DNA of 64,000 nucleotides from Taibaiella sp. (GCA_021740995.1 JAIOYR010000001.1:62001-126000), one strand, 5' to 3'. Positions 43,229 through 52,494 are shown, counted from the first letter of the stretch. Translations and numbers: made by a program. Notes: generated by a model not told the origin, from the letters alone.

Positions 43229-45673
43229 ATGCGCCTTCTGATAGGGATTTTGATGTTTGTAGCCGGTATGCCGGCAGTGGTTTTGGCACAGTCTGCTGGT
43301 CTTATTACGGGTATTGTAAAAGACAAGAAAACACAGCAGAGTGTGATAGGTGCTATAGTAACTGTGGAGGGCACTACACTGGGCGCTGCTACCGATACCA
43401 ATGGCAGCTTCAGGATAGCTGATGTGCCTTCCAATTCCTATAACGTAAAGGTGCAGGCGCTTGGGTACGAAAATTACATTATTTACAATCTGGTGGTATC
43501 GTCTGGTAATGCGCAGATAGTGAATGTGGAGCTAGATAATGATGCAGGGGTAAGCCTTAAAGAGGTGGTGGTAAGAAGGAACCCTTTCAGCAAAAATGCA
43601 GAGACACCATTGTCGTTACAAACATTATCGGGGCAAGAGATTAAAAGCAATCCCGGCGGCAACTTCGATGTGTCAAGGGTAATACAGGCGTTTCCGGGTG
43701 TGGGAGGTACTGCCGGCAGCGTAGGTGGTTTCAGAAACGACCTGATAATAAGAGGCGGTGCCCCCAATGAGAATGTGTATTATCTGGATGGCATAGAAGT
43801 GCCTGTTATCAATCACTTTGCTACGCAGGGCTCTGCAGGCGGGCCTACGGGTATCATCAACACCACATTCATTGAAGACGTGAACTTGTATACAAGTGCA
43901 TTCCCGGCTAAGTACGATAATCCGCTTTCTGGTGTGCTGCAATTGAAACAAAGACGTGCCAATCCGGAGCATGTGCAGCAAAACATAAGGCTTAGTGCTA
44001 CAGAGCTAGCCTATAGTGCCGATGGCCCATTAGTGAAAGACAGGCTTACTTTTCTTGCATCGGCAAGACGGTCTTATTTGCAATTACTGTTTGGTGTGCT
44101 GCAGTTGCCTATACGCCCTTCCTACTGGGATTTTCAGTACAAGCTGGACTACAAGATAAACAAGAAGCTATCGCTGTACACACTGGCAGTAGGTGCTATT
44201 GATAAGTTCACTTTTGGTACGCCCAAGGATTTGTCGGCAGAGAATGTTTACATTCTTCAATCTAACCCGCTTATAGACCAGTGGAGCTACACCAATGGTT
44301 ATGGGCTGAAAGGGCTAATGAACAAAGGATACTGGAACCTTACCTTCAGCAGGAATATGCTGAACAATCAGCTCAACAAATACACAGACAATCAGAACCC
44401 AAGCCCTGCAACAAGCACACTGAAAATAAGGTCTACCGAAGCAGAGAACAAGTTCCGTTTTGATATGAACAAATCTTACGACAAATGGAGCTACAGTCTG
44501 GGCGCGATGACACAGTATGACCGTTTCACAAATGATATTTACAGCCTCATTCGCACCGAAGTGCGCGATAGCAACAACAATGTGGTGCAACCGGCCGTAA
44601 CGATTGCCGGCAATACCGACATCGGTTTCTGGAAGTATGGCCTGCACGGACAGATAGCTGGTAAACTGCTCAACAACCGCCTGAATTTGTCACTGGGCAT
44701 ACGCACCGACGGCAATACATTTACAGATGATGGCAACAACCTGCTGAGAACCCTGTCGCCAAGGCTCGCAGCATCTTATAATCTTTCAGAGAATCTAAAG
44801 CTGAACGCATCTGCGGGCAGATACTTCAAAATACCTACTTATACGATACTTGGGTTTAAAGACAATAGCGGCAACTTTGTGAACCGCAACGCACGCTACA
44901 CGCAGTGCGATCATCTGGTGGCCGGACTGGAGTTTATGCCGGGCTGGCAGGGTGCTCGCTTTACACTGGAAGGTTTCTACAAATTATACAATTACTACCC
45001 TGTGTCGGTTACAGACAGTATATCTCTGGCCAATAAGGGTGGTGATTTTGGTGTGCTGGGCAATGAGGCGATAATGGCTACAGGCAACGGAAAGAGTTAC
45101 GGTGTAGAGTTTCAGTTTCAACAGAAGCTGACAAAAAACTTTTTTACCATTCTTTCTGTAACCATCTATAATAGCGAATTTACCAATGCAAACGGCGCAT
45201 ATGTGCCCGCATCTTGGGATAATGGACAGCTCATATCTTTTATCGGTGGGTATAAGTTCAAACGCAACTGGGAGCTAGGTGTGAAATTCAGGTATCAGGG
45301 TGGTGCACCATACACACCCTACGACATGCAGGCATCTCAAAACAACTATCTGGCGCTTGGCACGGGGCTGCTCGATTACAGCCAGTTCAACACGCTGCGG
45401 CTGCAGGCGTTTCATGCAATGGATGTGCGTATAGACAAGAAATGGAACTTTAAAAAATGGAGCTTCGACCTTTATCTCGACCTGGCTAATGCGTATGCCA
45501 GCGCACAGCCAGCCACGCCAAACTTTACCTTCAAGCGCACTGCAGACAATACAGGTTTTGCTACCACAGATGGCAACACTTTAAAGGCAGATGGAAGCAA
45601 TGGTATACCGCTGTTGCTCAATGATAATAGTGGCAGGGTGATACCGACCCTGGGGTTCATTATAGAGCTATAG
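43229..45673 (+). CDS. TonB-dependent outer-membrane receptor
   Basis: An 814-residue protein with a signal peptide ending VLAQ. Residues about 25-105 are a carboxypeptidase regulatory-like (CarbopepD_reg_2) domain (GIVKDKKTQQSVIGAIVTVEGTTLG). The plug follows (NPGGNFDVSRVIQAFPGV, LIIRGGAPNENVYYLDGIEV), then a 22-strand-type barrel with outer-membrane sequences to the end, finishing in RVIPTLGFIIEL. It probably imports a siderophore, a cofactor or, less likely, a glycan. No SusD partner is adjacent, which argues against a polysaccharide utilisation pair. Regulated by the divergent MarR gene. Confidence 0.92.
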   Translation: MRLLIGILMFVAGMPAVVLAQSAGLITGIVKDKKTQQSVIGAIVTVEGTTLGAATDTNGSFRIADVPSNSYNVKVQALGYENYIIYNLVVSSGNAQIVNVELDNDAGVSLKEVVVRRNPFSKNAETPLSLQTLSGQEIKSNPGGNFDVSRVIQAFPGVGGTAGSVGGFRNDLIIRGGAPNENVYYLDGIEVPVINHFATQGSAGGPTGIINTTFIEDVNLYTSAFPAKYDNPLSGVLQLKQRRANPEHVQQNIRLSATELAYSADGPLVKDRLTFLASARRSYLQLLFGVLQLPIRPSYWDFQYKLDYKINKKLSLYTLAVGAIDKFTFGTPKDLSAENVYILQSNPLIDQWSYTNGYGLKGLMNKGYWNLTFSRNMLNNQLNKYTDNQNPSPATSTLKIRSTEAENKFRFDMNKSYDKWSYSLGAMTQYDRFTNDIYSLIRTEVRDSNNNVVQPAVTIAGNTDIGFWKYGLHGQIAGKLLNNRLNLSLGIRTDGNTFTDDGNNLLRTLSPRLAASYNLSENLKLNASAGRYFKIPTYTILGFKDNSGNFVNRNARYTQCDHLVAGLEFMPGWQGARFTLEGFYKLYNYYPVSVTDSISLANKGGDFGVLGNEAIMATGNGKSYGVEFQFQQKLTKNFFTILSVTIYNSEFTNANGAYVPASWDNGQLISFIGGYKFKRNWELGVKFRYQGGAPYTPYDMQASQNNYLALGTGLLDYSQFNTLRLQAFHAMDVRIDKKWNFKKWSFDLYLDLANAYASAQPATPNFTFKRTADNTGFATTDGNTLKADGSNGIPLLLNDNSGRVIPTLGFIIEL

Positions 45674-45728
45674 TGTAGATCATGGCTGCATAATCTGGTC
45701 CGGTTTTTAGTACAGTTAGTACTGTTGG

Positions 45729-46469
45729 TCACAGCAAGTGTCCTGTTTTTTTCAGAAGTGCCTCCAGCTTGTCGGGAGATACGGATATCTCATGCGTTTT
45801 ATCAATCAACAGCGACCCGCCATTCGACTTTATATAATCGGTGATGTGCTTGATGTTGACAATGTAAGACTTGTGGCACCTGAAAAAGTCGGCATTGTCA
45901 GCCAGCATATTCTCAAAGTTCTTAAGACCTTTGCTTACCAGCACGGGCTTGCCGGTATGCAAGACCACTTTGGTATATGCGCCATCAGCCTCAAAATAAA
46001 GTATGTCTGAGGTTTCCACAAACGTTATTGAATTGAACGTGTTGAGCCCTATTTTTTTAGGTCCGGTACCCAGGTTCTCTTTTAGTACAGCGTAGTTTTG
46101 TTTTACCTTACTTTTTTCAAACAGAGATACTGCATTTTTAAGATCGTCGGCTTCTATTGGTTTTAGCAGGTAGTAAGTAGCAGACATTTTGAACGCCTGT
46201 ATCGCATATTCATTATAAGCTGTTACGAAAATAATAGAGAACCCCACCTCTTCGTCGTTGAAGAAGTCCAGCAGTTCCAGCCCGCTATGACCGGGCATTT
46301 CTATATCCAGAAATACAATGTCCGGATTGTACTTTCTTATGGCTTTCACACCGGTAGGCAAGTCTTTGCACAGTGCCGCTACACTTACTGTGGGTATATA
46401 CTCGTTGAGCATTTCATTCAGCAGTGTGCGTGCCATTTCTTCATCATCAATAATTACAGCGGTATACAT
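45729..46469 (-). CDS. LytTR-family response regulator
   Basis: A 246-residue two-domain regulator. The receiver domain has DDEEMAR at the N-terminus, the phosphoacceptor Asp55 in IVFLDIEMPGHSG, and the Lys in YLLKPI. Residues about 140-240 are the LytTR DNA-binding domain (FVETSDILYFEADGAYTKV, FFRCHKSYIVNIKHI). It is encoded 17 bases after the kinase gene and surely pairs with it. Possible targets include the divergently transcribed T9SS cargo gene. Confidence 0.94.
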   Translation of the reverse strand: MYTAVIIDDEEMARTLLNEMLNEYIPTVSVAALCKDLPTGVKAIRKYNPDIVFLDIEMPGHSGLELLDFFNDEEVGFSIIFVTAYNEYAIQAFKMSATYYLLKPIEADDLKNAVSLFEKSKVKQNYAVLKENLGTGPKKIGLNTFNSITFVETSDILYFEADGAYTKVVLHTGKPVLVSKGLKNFENMLADNADFFRCHKSYIVNIKHITDYIKSNGGSLLIDKTHEISVSPDKLEALLKKTGHLL

Positions 46470-46486
46470 ACTGTTTGTTGTTTTGT

Positions 46487-49387
46487 TTAGATTGGGATTT
46501 TTATAACTACTCTTGTCCCCGCAGCACTACCGTTTGGGTGTGTCTTGTCGGTGATTTCTATTTTTATTTTTTCGCTTCTTCCTTTGTTCAGCAACTCCAT
46601 TCTTTTTTCGCTCGCTTTTGTGGCAAATGAGCGGTATTTTTCCGTCCTTATCTTATTCAGTTCTTCAGAGCGTTTTCTGCCTATACCATTATCGTCTATT
46701 GTTACCTGGAGTATGTTGCTGTTTCTTTCAAAGATTATGTGCAATAGCTTATCTCCGTTTTTATGCAGCAAACCATGTTTTATTGCGTTCTCTATGTATG
46801 GCTGTATAATCATTGAGGGTATTTCTATCATTTCCTTATTATCTATTCCATGAAACTGCATGTCATATTCAAACCCGCTTTCGAAGCGCATCTTCTCCAG
46901 ATCCAGGTATAGTTTCATAGTTTCGGCCTCTTCATTAAGTGATACGGTTTCAGCTTCAGACATTTCCAGAATGATGCGGGTAAGCCGCGAGAACTTGGCA
47001 AGGTAGCTGCTTGCCCGCGTCTTGTCGTTCATGAATATATATGCCTGAATAGTATTGAGTGCATTGTAAAAAAAGTGTGGGTTCATTTGCGCGCGAATGG
47101 ATGTTAACATAGACTTTCCCAGCTCCTGCTCCAGTTGCATACTCTTTTTCTGCGCCTCCAACTTATTTATTCTAACGTTTATTTTCCTTTTATAGTAAAC
47201 CAATATCAGTGTAAACACAACCAGCAGGCAAATCAGATAGAACCACCATTGCTTCCAGAAAGCAGGCTGAATACTGAATTGTATTTTTTTAACAATGCTG
47301 CCATATTCACCCAGTTTGAAGGAAAGTGTGTAGCTGCCATTGGCAAGGGCCGGGAACTGTAGCAAACGGCTGCCCTTCGTTATTTCCTTCCACTCGTTAT
47401 CGTTGAGCTTGTAATACACACCTGCTTGCACTACCGTGCCAAAGTCAAGTACAGAAAAGCTGATAGTAATATTGTTCTCGAAGTAGTTGAGTTCATTGTT
47501 CCCATCTGCACTTATGGGTTTGCCATTTGCGGTAACGCTATTAATGTAGAAGAGTGCCGGTTTTCTTTTCGTTTTATATCCTTGATTATTGAGGGATATT
47601 ATTCCCTCATTGGTCACTACATATAGCTTCTCTTTGTCTTTTAGTATATCGTTTATACCGTTGATGTCTATACTGATTTCTATTCGCTCTATTGAGTCGT
47701 TGATGGTATTCAGTTTGTATAGATTGCCTTCGCCAAACAGGTATAGCTCATTACCAAAACGCTTCATAATCGAAATGTCCTTTAGCGGCAGATTCTTACA
47801 ACTCGCAACTGCTCCGGATGGCGTATAAGGGATTTTCAGCACAAGCCCCATAGAGGTAAGTGCATACAATACTCCGTTTACTGCCTGTAGGGAATTTGCG
47901 AATACAGATTGCCCATTTGGAGTAATTGTTGACACCGCATGAGGAGATACACAATAGACACCTTTATTTGTGGCGAAAAATATTTGCCTGTTTTGGGCAT
48001 CATAGGTTACAGATTTTCCCCTAACCAGATTTATCAATGGAGTTATGTCGGGATATCTTGTATTCTTCTCACTATTATTCAAACTATCCCAGACAGATTT
48101 TTCGGAATTGCTGCTGGAGTGGTTTTTCATAAAACCGCAAAAGACACTGGAGGCAAAAGCGTAATACTTATTGTCGAGCCGAACCACCTCTTTCAGCGCT
48201 ATAATTTTCTTATGTTCATATTTTTTGCCCGCTACTGATGTTAGCGTAAACCCCAGAGATGAGTAGATTGCATATTGTGAGTCAGCATACAGATAGTAGA
48301 TACTGCTATTGCCTGGGTCGCTGCTCACCACCATCGAGTTTTCAAAATTTTGGTTCACATGCAATAGCTTTCCTTTTTGCGTTGCCGCAAAATATCCATC
48401 CCTCGCCACCACTATTTTGTTAATAGTAAAAGTCTCGGTTGGGAACAGTATGTTTTTCATGTCCGGCACTATAAACAAACCTTCATTAGTAGTAGAGAAC
48501 CAAATATTGTTTTGACGGTCTTTGATTACTCCGGAAACACTCTTACCATTGAAGTAGGCTGCTTTTCTTTCCCCCGATGCATCCTCTATGGCATATGTGA
48601 AACTGCCTGTTGGGCTGTTGATAAAAATGCTGCTGTCGATAGCGGAGACATGCTGTATTGTCATTTGCCCCTGAATCGATATTTTTTTTACCAGCTTTAG
48701 GTTCTTGTCATAACAGTAGAACCCTTTTTCGGCACTGTTGCCAGATGTAATATACACTCCGTCAGGGGCTGCATACATATTGTGCAATACTCCTTTTTCA
48801 GATGTCGGTATTTTGCAGGAGGTAAGGCTAAGATCATCTGAAATTTTGTAAAGAATATTTTCTGAAAGCATGTAGTAAGCATTGCTGGAACTTACTGTAT
48901 TTATCCAGGTGGTTACAGGTATGTCCAGAGATTTCACATGCTTCAGAGTGGCGATGTCGTATATGTCTGCCCCCTTGTTGGTGGTGATATACAGATAGTG
49001 GGTGCTGATGCCAAAAGGTAGGTAATAATATGGGGTGTTTTGATTGATAGATTTCAGTTTGCCACTGTCGGTATAATACAGGTATCCATCAAAGTTTTCG
49101 TACCATATTCTTCCATACTTGTCTTCCCGTATGCAACTGCCGGGCAGCGATGTTTGCTCGGTAGACTTGTAAGATACAAACTCAAAGCCATCATATCGGC
49201 AGAGCCCCTCGCCAGTGGCCATCCACATAAAACCTTTACTATCCTGAAAGACATTATACACTGCGTCAGATGGTAGTCCGTCCTGCCGGTTCAGTTTCAG
49301 ATAGCAGGGGTGCTGCGCCTGTGCAGTAGCCGCAAAGAACAGTAACAACAACAGGAAGAACCAATTTATCTTTTTTACAGAGCGCAT
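46487..49387 (-). CDS. hybrid-propeller sensor histidine kinase (LytS-type)
   Basis: A 966-residue membrane sensor with a signal peptide ending AQAQ. The periplasmic part (about 25-640) is built of two-component regulator propeller repeats (LPSDAVYNVFQDSKGFMWMATGEGLCRYDG). A Y_Y_Y-like domain follows (about 645-730) and a single membrane helix (WWFYLICLLVVFTLILVYY, about 735-755). The cytoplasmic His_kinase domain has the phosphorylated His771 in QMNPHFFYNAL, and the ATPase region has DDNGIGRKR. It should sense an extracytoplasmic ligand and phosphorylate the LytTR regulator encoded next to it. Confidence 0.93.
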   Translation of the reverse strand: MRSVKKINWFFLLLLLFFAATAQAQHPCYLKLNRQDGLPSDAVYNVFQDSKGFMWMATGEGLCRYDGFEFVSYKSTEQTSLPGSCIREDKYGRIWYENFDGYLYYTDSGKLKSINQNTPYYYLPFGISTHYLYITTNKGADIYDIATLKHVKSLDIPVTTWINTVSSSNAYYMLSENILYKISDDLSLTSCKIPTSEKGVLHNMYAAPDGVYITSGNSAEKGFYCYDKNLKLVKKISIQGQMTIQHVSAIDSSIFINSPTGSFTYAIEDASGERKAAYFNGKSVSGVIKDRQNNIWFSTTNEGLFIVPDMKNILFPTETFTINKIVVARDGYFAATQKGKLLHVNQNFENSMVVSSDPGNSSIYYLYADSQYAIYSSLGFTLTSVAGKKYEHKKIIALKEVVRLDNKYYAFASSVFCGFMKNHSSSNSEKSVWDSLNNSEKNTRYPDITPLINLVRGKSVTYDAQNRQIFFATNKGVYCVSPHAVSTITPNGQSVFANSLQAVNGVLYALTSMGLVLKIPYTPSGAVASCKNLPLKDISIMKRFGNELYLFGEGNLYKLNTINDSIERIEISIDINGINDILKDKEKLYVVTNEGIISLNNQGYKTKRKPALFYINSVTANGKPISADGNNELNYFENNITISFSVLDFGTVVQAGVYYKLNDNEWKEITKGSRLLQFPALANGSYTLSFKLGEYGSIVKKIQFSIQPAFWKQWWFYLICLLVVFTLILVYYKRKINVRINKLEAQKKSMQLEQELGKSMLTSIRAQMNPHFFYNALNTIQAYIFMNDKTRASSYLAKFSRLTRIILEMSEAETVSLNEEAETMKLYLDLEKMRFESGFEYDMQFHGIDNKEMIEIPSMIIQPYIENAIKHGLLHKNGDKLLHIIFERNSNILQVTIDDNGIGRKRSEELNKIRTEKYRSFATKASEKRMELLNKGRSEKIKIEITDKTHPNGSAAGTRVVIKIPI

Positions 49388-49453
49388 TTTTACAGACTGA
49401 TTGCAAAGATAAAATCTGACACAAATAACAGGACCTTATTTTATGAATACCCG

Positions 49454-49481
49454 TTTTAAGGGTATGAATGCCCTGTTAAGG
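49454..49481. promoter_or_regulatory. candidate LytTR-type direct repeat (TTTTAAGG / TGTTAAGG)
   Basis: TTTTAAGG at 49454-49461 and TGTTAAGG at 49474-49481 are exactly 20 bases apart, about two helical turns, as expected of LytTR-domain direct-repeat sites. Nine of twelve positions match in the aligned windows. The site lies between the kinase gene and the divergent T9SS cargo gene. Confidence 0.35.
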
Positions 49482-49667
49482 CACATTAAAGCCCATAAGC
49501 AGCAGTTATATGATTTAAAATACACAGCAGGTTGCCGAAAGGCTGATGTAAATGCTCGTAAACCCAAAACGGGGGTTTGTAAGACCGGATCGGTCATTGG
49601 TAAAACACATCAGCTGATGCCCGACTATTCCGCCCACCTTTGCTCTGAACAAAAAAACAGCCTAACA

Positions 49668-51587
49668 ATGAAAAAGACAATTACAAAAGGTTTAGTGGTA
49701 TTGGCGCTGGCAATGCCTGTATGTGCAAGTGCACAGTCATCGCCTACATTCGAGTGGGGGCAGAAGGTAGGACGCCCGATAACTCCGTGCAACAACTCAT
49801 CATTTGCATCTGCGGTGGATGCCGCCGGCAATGTTTACACTACCGGTAGATTTCAGGACACTACCGATTTCGACCCGGGTGCGGGCACAGTTACGCTTAC
49901 TCCGGCAAGCACATTTAATTGTGCTTATGTAAATAAGACTGACCCTAACGGCAACCTGATATGGGCAAAGGCTTTTACAGGTGTGGGCGATGCTTTTGGG
50001 CGTGCTGTAGCGGTAGATGATACCGGTAACGTATATGTTACCGGCAGTTTTACAGGTACTATTGATTTCGACCCCGGCACAGGAGTAAGTAACCGCACGT
50101 CTGCAGGTGCGGAAGATTATTTCCGGGTGACGCTAAATCCGTCAGGAAATTTTATATCTGCTACTTCGGGTGGCGGAGGGGGGCAGGAATTGGGTACAGC
50201 CATTGCCACTGACCATTCCGGCAACCTCTACATCTCTTACGATCTTGCAGGAAGCGCTGCCAGAAACGTAGCAATAATAAAAGGTAGCGGAGGAGTGGTA
50301 GCATGGACGTATCAGATGTCTGGTTCGGGTAGTGGATACTGCTACGGTTCGAACAAAATTGCACTGGATGCTGCAGGTAACGTTTATGTAACAGGATTCT
50401 TCAGAGGATCTATTAATTTTAACCCTGCAGGTAGTGCCTGGAGAAATAGCACGTTGGCTGGCACTCCGCCTAGCCTTTCACCTTCTAATGATATCTACAT
50501 CCTAAAAATAACCGCATCTGGTGTTTTTGCATGGGTACAAACTATCGGCGGCACAGGTGCACTTCAAGGTCAGGGTATTGTTGCTGATGCTGCGGGCAAT
50601 ACCTACTCTGTAGGTCGTTTTATAGGAACAAGTGTTGATTTTGACCCGGGCAGTGGAAGTGCTTCTTTGTCTGCTACGAATACCAATGGATATATACTGA
50701 AGCTGGATGCAGACGGAAATTTCAAGTGGGTAAAGCAGGTTTCTTCGGGGAGTTTCTGTGATGCAAGAAGCGTTGATATAGATAATCTCGGAAATTTTTA
50801 TGTAAGCGGTGACTTCACTGGTACTTACTCGCTGCCATGGGCTTCGGTGGGTCCGTTTTCTGGCGGGTCAGCTACTTCTGATGGTTATATTCTGAAGATA
50901 GATACGGCTGGAACGCTGGGATGGAATGGCACGCTGGCGGTTTCGGCAAGTACCGCGCGCAATACCCTGTCTTCTATAACTGTAACTGGCGATGGCAATA
51001 TCTACGCTACATGCTCATTTAGCGGTACGGTAGATTTCGATCCAGGTGCAGGTGTTGCCAATTTCACTCCCGGATCAGACATGGATTTGGGTCTGATAAA
51101 GCTGAAACAATGCTTTCTTAATGATGCGGTGAGCCTTGCAGGCACTACCATTACAGCAACTATGGCAGGCGTGTCTTACCAGTGGATAGACTGCGCGGGT
51201 AATACCCCGGTAGGAGGTGCTACCACACAAAACTTTACACCGGCGGTCACAGGCAACTATGCCGTTGTTATTACCTCCGGTTCATGTACAGATACCTCTG
51301 TATGTACCATGGTAACGATACCTACCGCTGCTGTTACTGATCTTAACGGTACAAATCAGGTATCAGTATATCCCAATCCGGCAACAAACATGGTAACCAT
51401 TGCCAACCTGGCTGCCGGTAGCAGGATAACAATACTGGACATTACCGGCAAAACTGTTTATCAAAACACATCTTCTGGTACTGCTATGAATATCACTACA
51501 TCCCACCTTTCAGCAGGTCTTTATGTGGTTAAGATTACAGACAACAGTGAGCAAACGTCGGTTAAAAAACTTGTGGTGAACAGATAA
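49668..51587 (+). CDS. secreted SBBP-repeat protein with T9SS sorting domain
   Basis: From ATG 49668 the protein has 639 residues and begins with a good signal peptide (MKKTITKGLVVLALAMPVCASAQ). An earlier ATG at 49443 would add a poor N-terminus and is rejected. Seven or so SBBP-type repeats with DxxGNVYVTGSFTGTIDFDPG build a beta-propeller (about 30-525). An Ig-like tail then precedes a type A T9SS sorting domain (ISVYPNPATNMVTI-like block to KKLVVNR). It would be secreted and surface-displayed. It is divergent from the propeller kinase. Confidence 0.9.
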   Translation: MKKTITKGLVVLALAMPVCASAQSSPTFEWGQKVGRPITPCNNSSFASAVDAAGNVYTTGRFQDTTDFDPGAGTVTLTPASTFNCAYVNKTDPNGNLIWAKAFTGVGDAFGRAVAVDDTGNVYVTGSFTGTIDFDPGTGVSNRTSAGAEDYFRVTLNPSGNFISATSGGGGGQELGTAIATDHSGNLYISYDLAGSAARNVAIIKGSGGVVAWTYQMSGSGSGYCYGSNKIALDAAGNVYVTGFFRGSINFNPAGSAWRNSTLAGTPPSLSPSNDIYILKITASGVFAWVQTIGGTGALQGQGIVADAAGNTYSVGRFIGTSVDFDPGSGSASLSATNTNGYILKLDADGNFKWVKQVSSGSFCDARSVDIDNLGNFYVSGDFTGTYSLPWASVGPFSGGSATSDGYILKIDTAGTLGWNGTLAVSASTARNTLSSITVTGDGNIYATCSFSGTVDFDPGAGVANFTPGSDMDLGLIKLKQCFLNDAVSLAGTTITATMAGVSYQWIDCAGNTPVGGATTQNFTPAVTGNYAVVITSGSCTDTSVCTMVTIPTAAVTDLNGTNQVSVYPNPATNMVTIANLAAGSRITILDITGKTVYQNTSSGTAMNITTSHLSAGLYVVKITDNSEQTSVKKLVVNR

Positions 51588-51670
51588 GACAGGATATTTT
51601 CTATCACTATGAAAATGTGTTTGCATTCAGGCCACAATCTTTGATAAGGCAGGTTTAAAACACAAGTTGA

Positions 51671-51708
51671 AAAGAGGTGGTTACTTTATTGTTTCCGCCT
51701 CTTTTTCA
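51671..51708 (+). terminator. intrinsic terminator of the SBBP T9SS cargo gene
   Basis: AGAGGTGG (51673-51680) pairs with CCGCCTCT (51695-51702, one wobble), extended by flanking A and T runs and followed by TTTT. Confidence 0.82.
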
Positions 51709-51756
51709 TTTTTTATTACAATGCCATTTTAGGCGAAATTGAAAACACTGTGAAAT

Positions 51757-51874
51757 CCCTTTACAAACTCAAACGCCAGTTTCGTATACTCAAAAAGGGC
51801 TTACATATATTGGTCTCCAATACCCACTCACATTTGTTTCATCTTTGTATAGAACAATTAACAACACCAGGAAT
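51757..51874 (+). repeat. duplicated upstream block, copy A
   Basis: It aligns with 52216-52333 over nearly its whole length. Shared blocks include CCCTTTA-AAA, ACTCAAA, CTTAC-TATATTGGTC at a matching offset and CA-CTTTG 28 bases before the start codon. Divergence is spread evenly, consistent with an old tandem duplication of promoter plus gene. The CATCTTTG block (51840-51847) could be the -7 element. Confidence 0.7.
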
Positions 51875-51961
51875 ATGAAAAAGAAAATATTCGAAATCGC
51901 AGTTGCAAGTATTGGGTTTATGACGGTCACTATGCTCATAGCTGGTACTGTATCTGCCTAG
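51875..51961 (+). CDS. 28-residue microprotein, copy A
   Basis: ATG to TAG gives 28 residues beginning MKKKIFEIAVAS and ending GTVSA: a basic start plus one hydrophobic segment ending in a signal-peptidase-like AxA-type site. The paralogue at 52334 shares MKKKIF-IA-AS and the hydrophobic pattern, and the upstream DNA is duplicated too. The stop TAG overlaps a -1 frame that continues as a coherent Gly/Cys-containing peptide to 52047. The copy may therefore be a signal peptide cut from its cargo by an indel, or an authentic one-helix microprotein. The start resembles the MKKKI leader found in some Bacteroidota peptide precursors, but no family is assigned. Confidence 0.5.
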   Translation: MKKKIFEIAVASIGFMTVTMLIAGTVSA

Positions 51962-52047
51962 GCGGTCTTTTCGGTACATTGCCTAAAGGTTGTTCCGGCA
52001 CAGGTTGTCTTATGGATTTTCTTGGCTCATTCTTTAATCAATACTGA
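51961..52047 (+). pseudogene. peptide-like frame following microprotein A in the -1 frame
   Basis: Starting at GGC 51961 the frame reads 28 residues (GGLFGTLPKGCSGTGCLMDF and eight more) and ends in tandem stops TGA TAA. It has no start codon of its own and would need a -1 shift from the microprotein frame. The composition (two Cys, Gly-rich start, amphipathic end) is like a small bacteriocin or mature secreted peptide. It could be a frameshifted second half, a programmed frameshift product or chance. Confidence 0.3.
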
Positions 52048-52050
52048 TAA

Positions 52051-52134
52051 ATGAAGATGTTGCCTGTCACTATGAAAAGCGGTTGCATCAGGGCTGCAAG
52101 TGGTTTAAGCAGTTCCTTTAGTCAATACCCCTAG
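52051..52134 (+). CDS. 27-residue peptide reading frame
   Basis: ATG at 52051 opens 27 codons (MKMLPVTMKSGCIRAASGL and eight more residues) ending TAG four bases before a strong terminator. Its tail, SxFSQYP, resembles the SFFNQY tail of the preceding frame. Very small; it could be chance, but position directly before a terminator is suggestive. Confidence 0.3.
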   Translation: MKMLPVTMKSGCIRAASGLSSSFSQYP

Positions 52135-52138
52135 TAGG

Positions 52139-52171
52139 GAGGCAGTGCCAATTATGGTGCTGCCTCTTTTT
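52139..52171 (+). terminator. intrinsic terminator of the microprotein A unit
   Basis: GAGGCAGTGCCA (52139-52150) pairs with TGGTGCTGCCTC (52155-52166) through 12 bases with two wobbles around loop ATTA, followed by TTTTT. Confidence 0.88.
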
Positions 52172-52215
52172 GGTTGTCAACCTTCAAGCAGTGCAGATAT
52201 CTGTACCATTTGGCA

Positions 52216-52333
52216 CCCTTTATAAACCCAAATACACGTTTCATGAACTCAAACAGGCCTTACGTATATTGGTCCATAAAACACTCGCGCTTTTGAGTCA
52301 CCTTTGTTATGTACAATTCAAAAACGACCAAAA
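52216..52333 (+). repeat. duplicated upstream block, copy B
   Basis: The diverged counterpart of 51757-51874. The possible -7 block CACCTTTG (52299-52306) sits 28 bases before the microprotein start, as in copy A. Confidence 0.7.
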
Positions 52334-52420
52334 ATGAAAAAGAAAATATTCACAATCGCGATAGCAAGTGTTTGCTTTATGGCAGTAAGTATATTTATTG
52401 CAAGCAGTGTAAATGTGTAA
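52334..52420 (+). CDS. 28-residue microprotein, copy B
   Basis: ATG to TAA gives 28 residues beginning MKKKIFTIAIAS and ending SSVNV. It is paralogous to copy A with mainly conservative changes, and the length is identical. No coherent continuation follows its stop in any frame. Conservation of length and hydrophobicity between the two copies suggests that the 28-residue product itself may be selected. Confidence 0.5.
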   Translation: MKKKIFTIAIASVCFMAVSIFIASSVNV

Positions 52421-52494
52421 TCTGATTATTAAAGATGCACACCTTTAAACAATTGAACTTTATTGATATTTTGAACTAGTTGATAGGACCTGCA

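Noticed and set aside
45712..45725. ACAGT/ACTGT hairpin between the TonB receptor and the LytTR gene
   Set aside because: A five-base stem without a T run is not enough for a terminator.
49443..49667. Upstream extension of the SBBP-repeat T9SS protein
   Set aside because: It would place 75 basic, non-signal residues before an excellent signal peptide starting at 49668.
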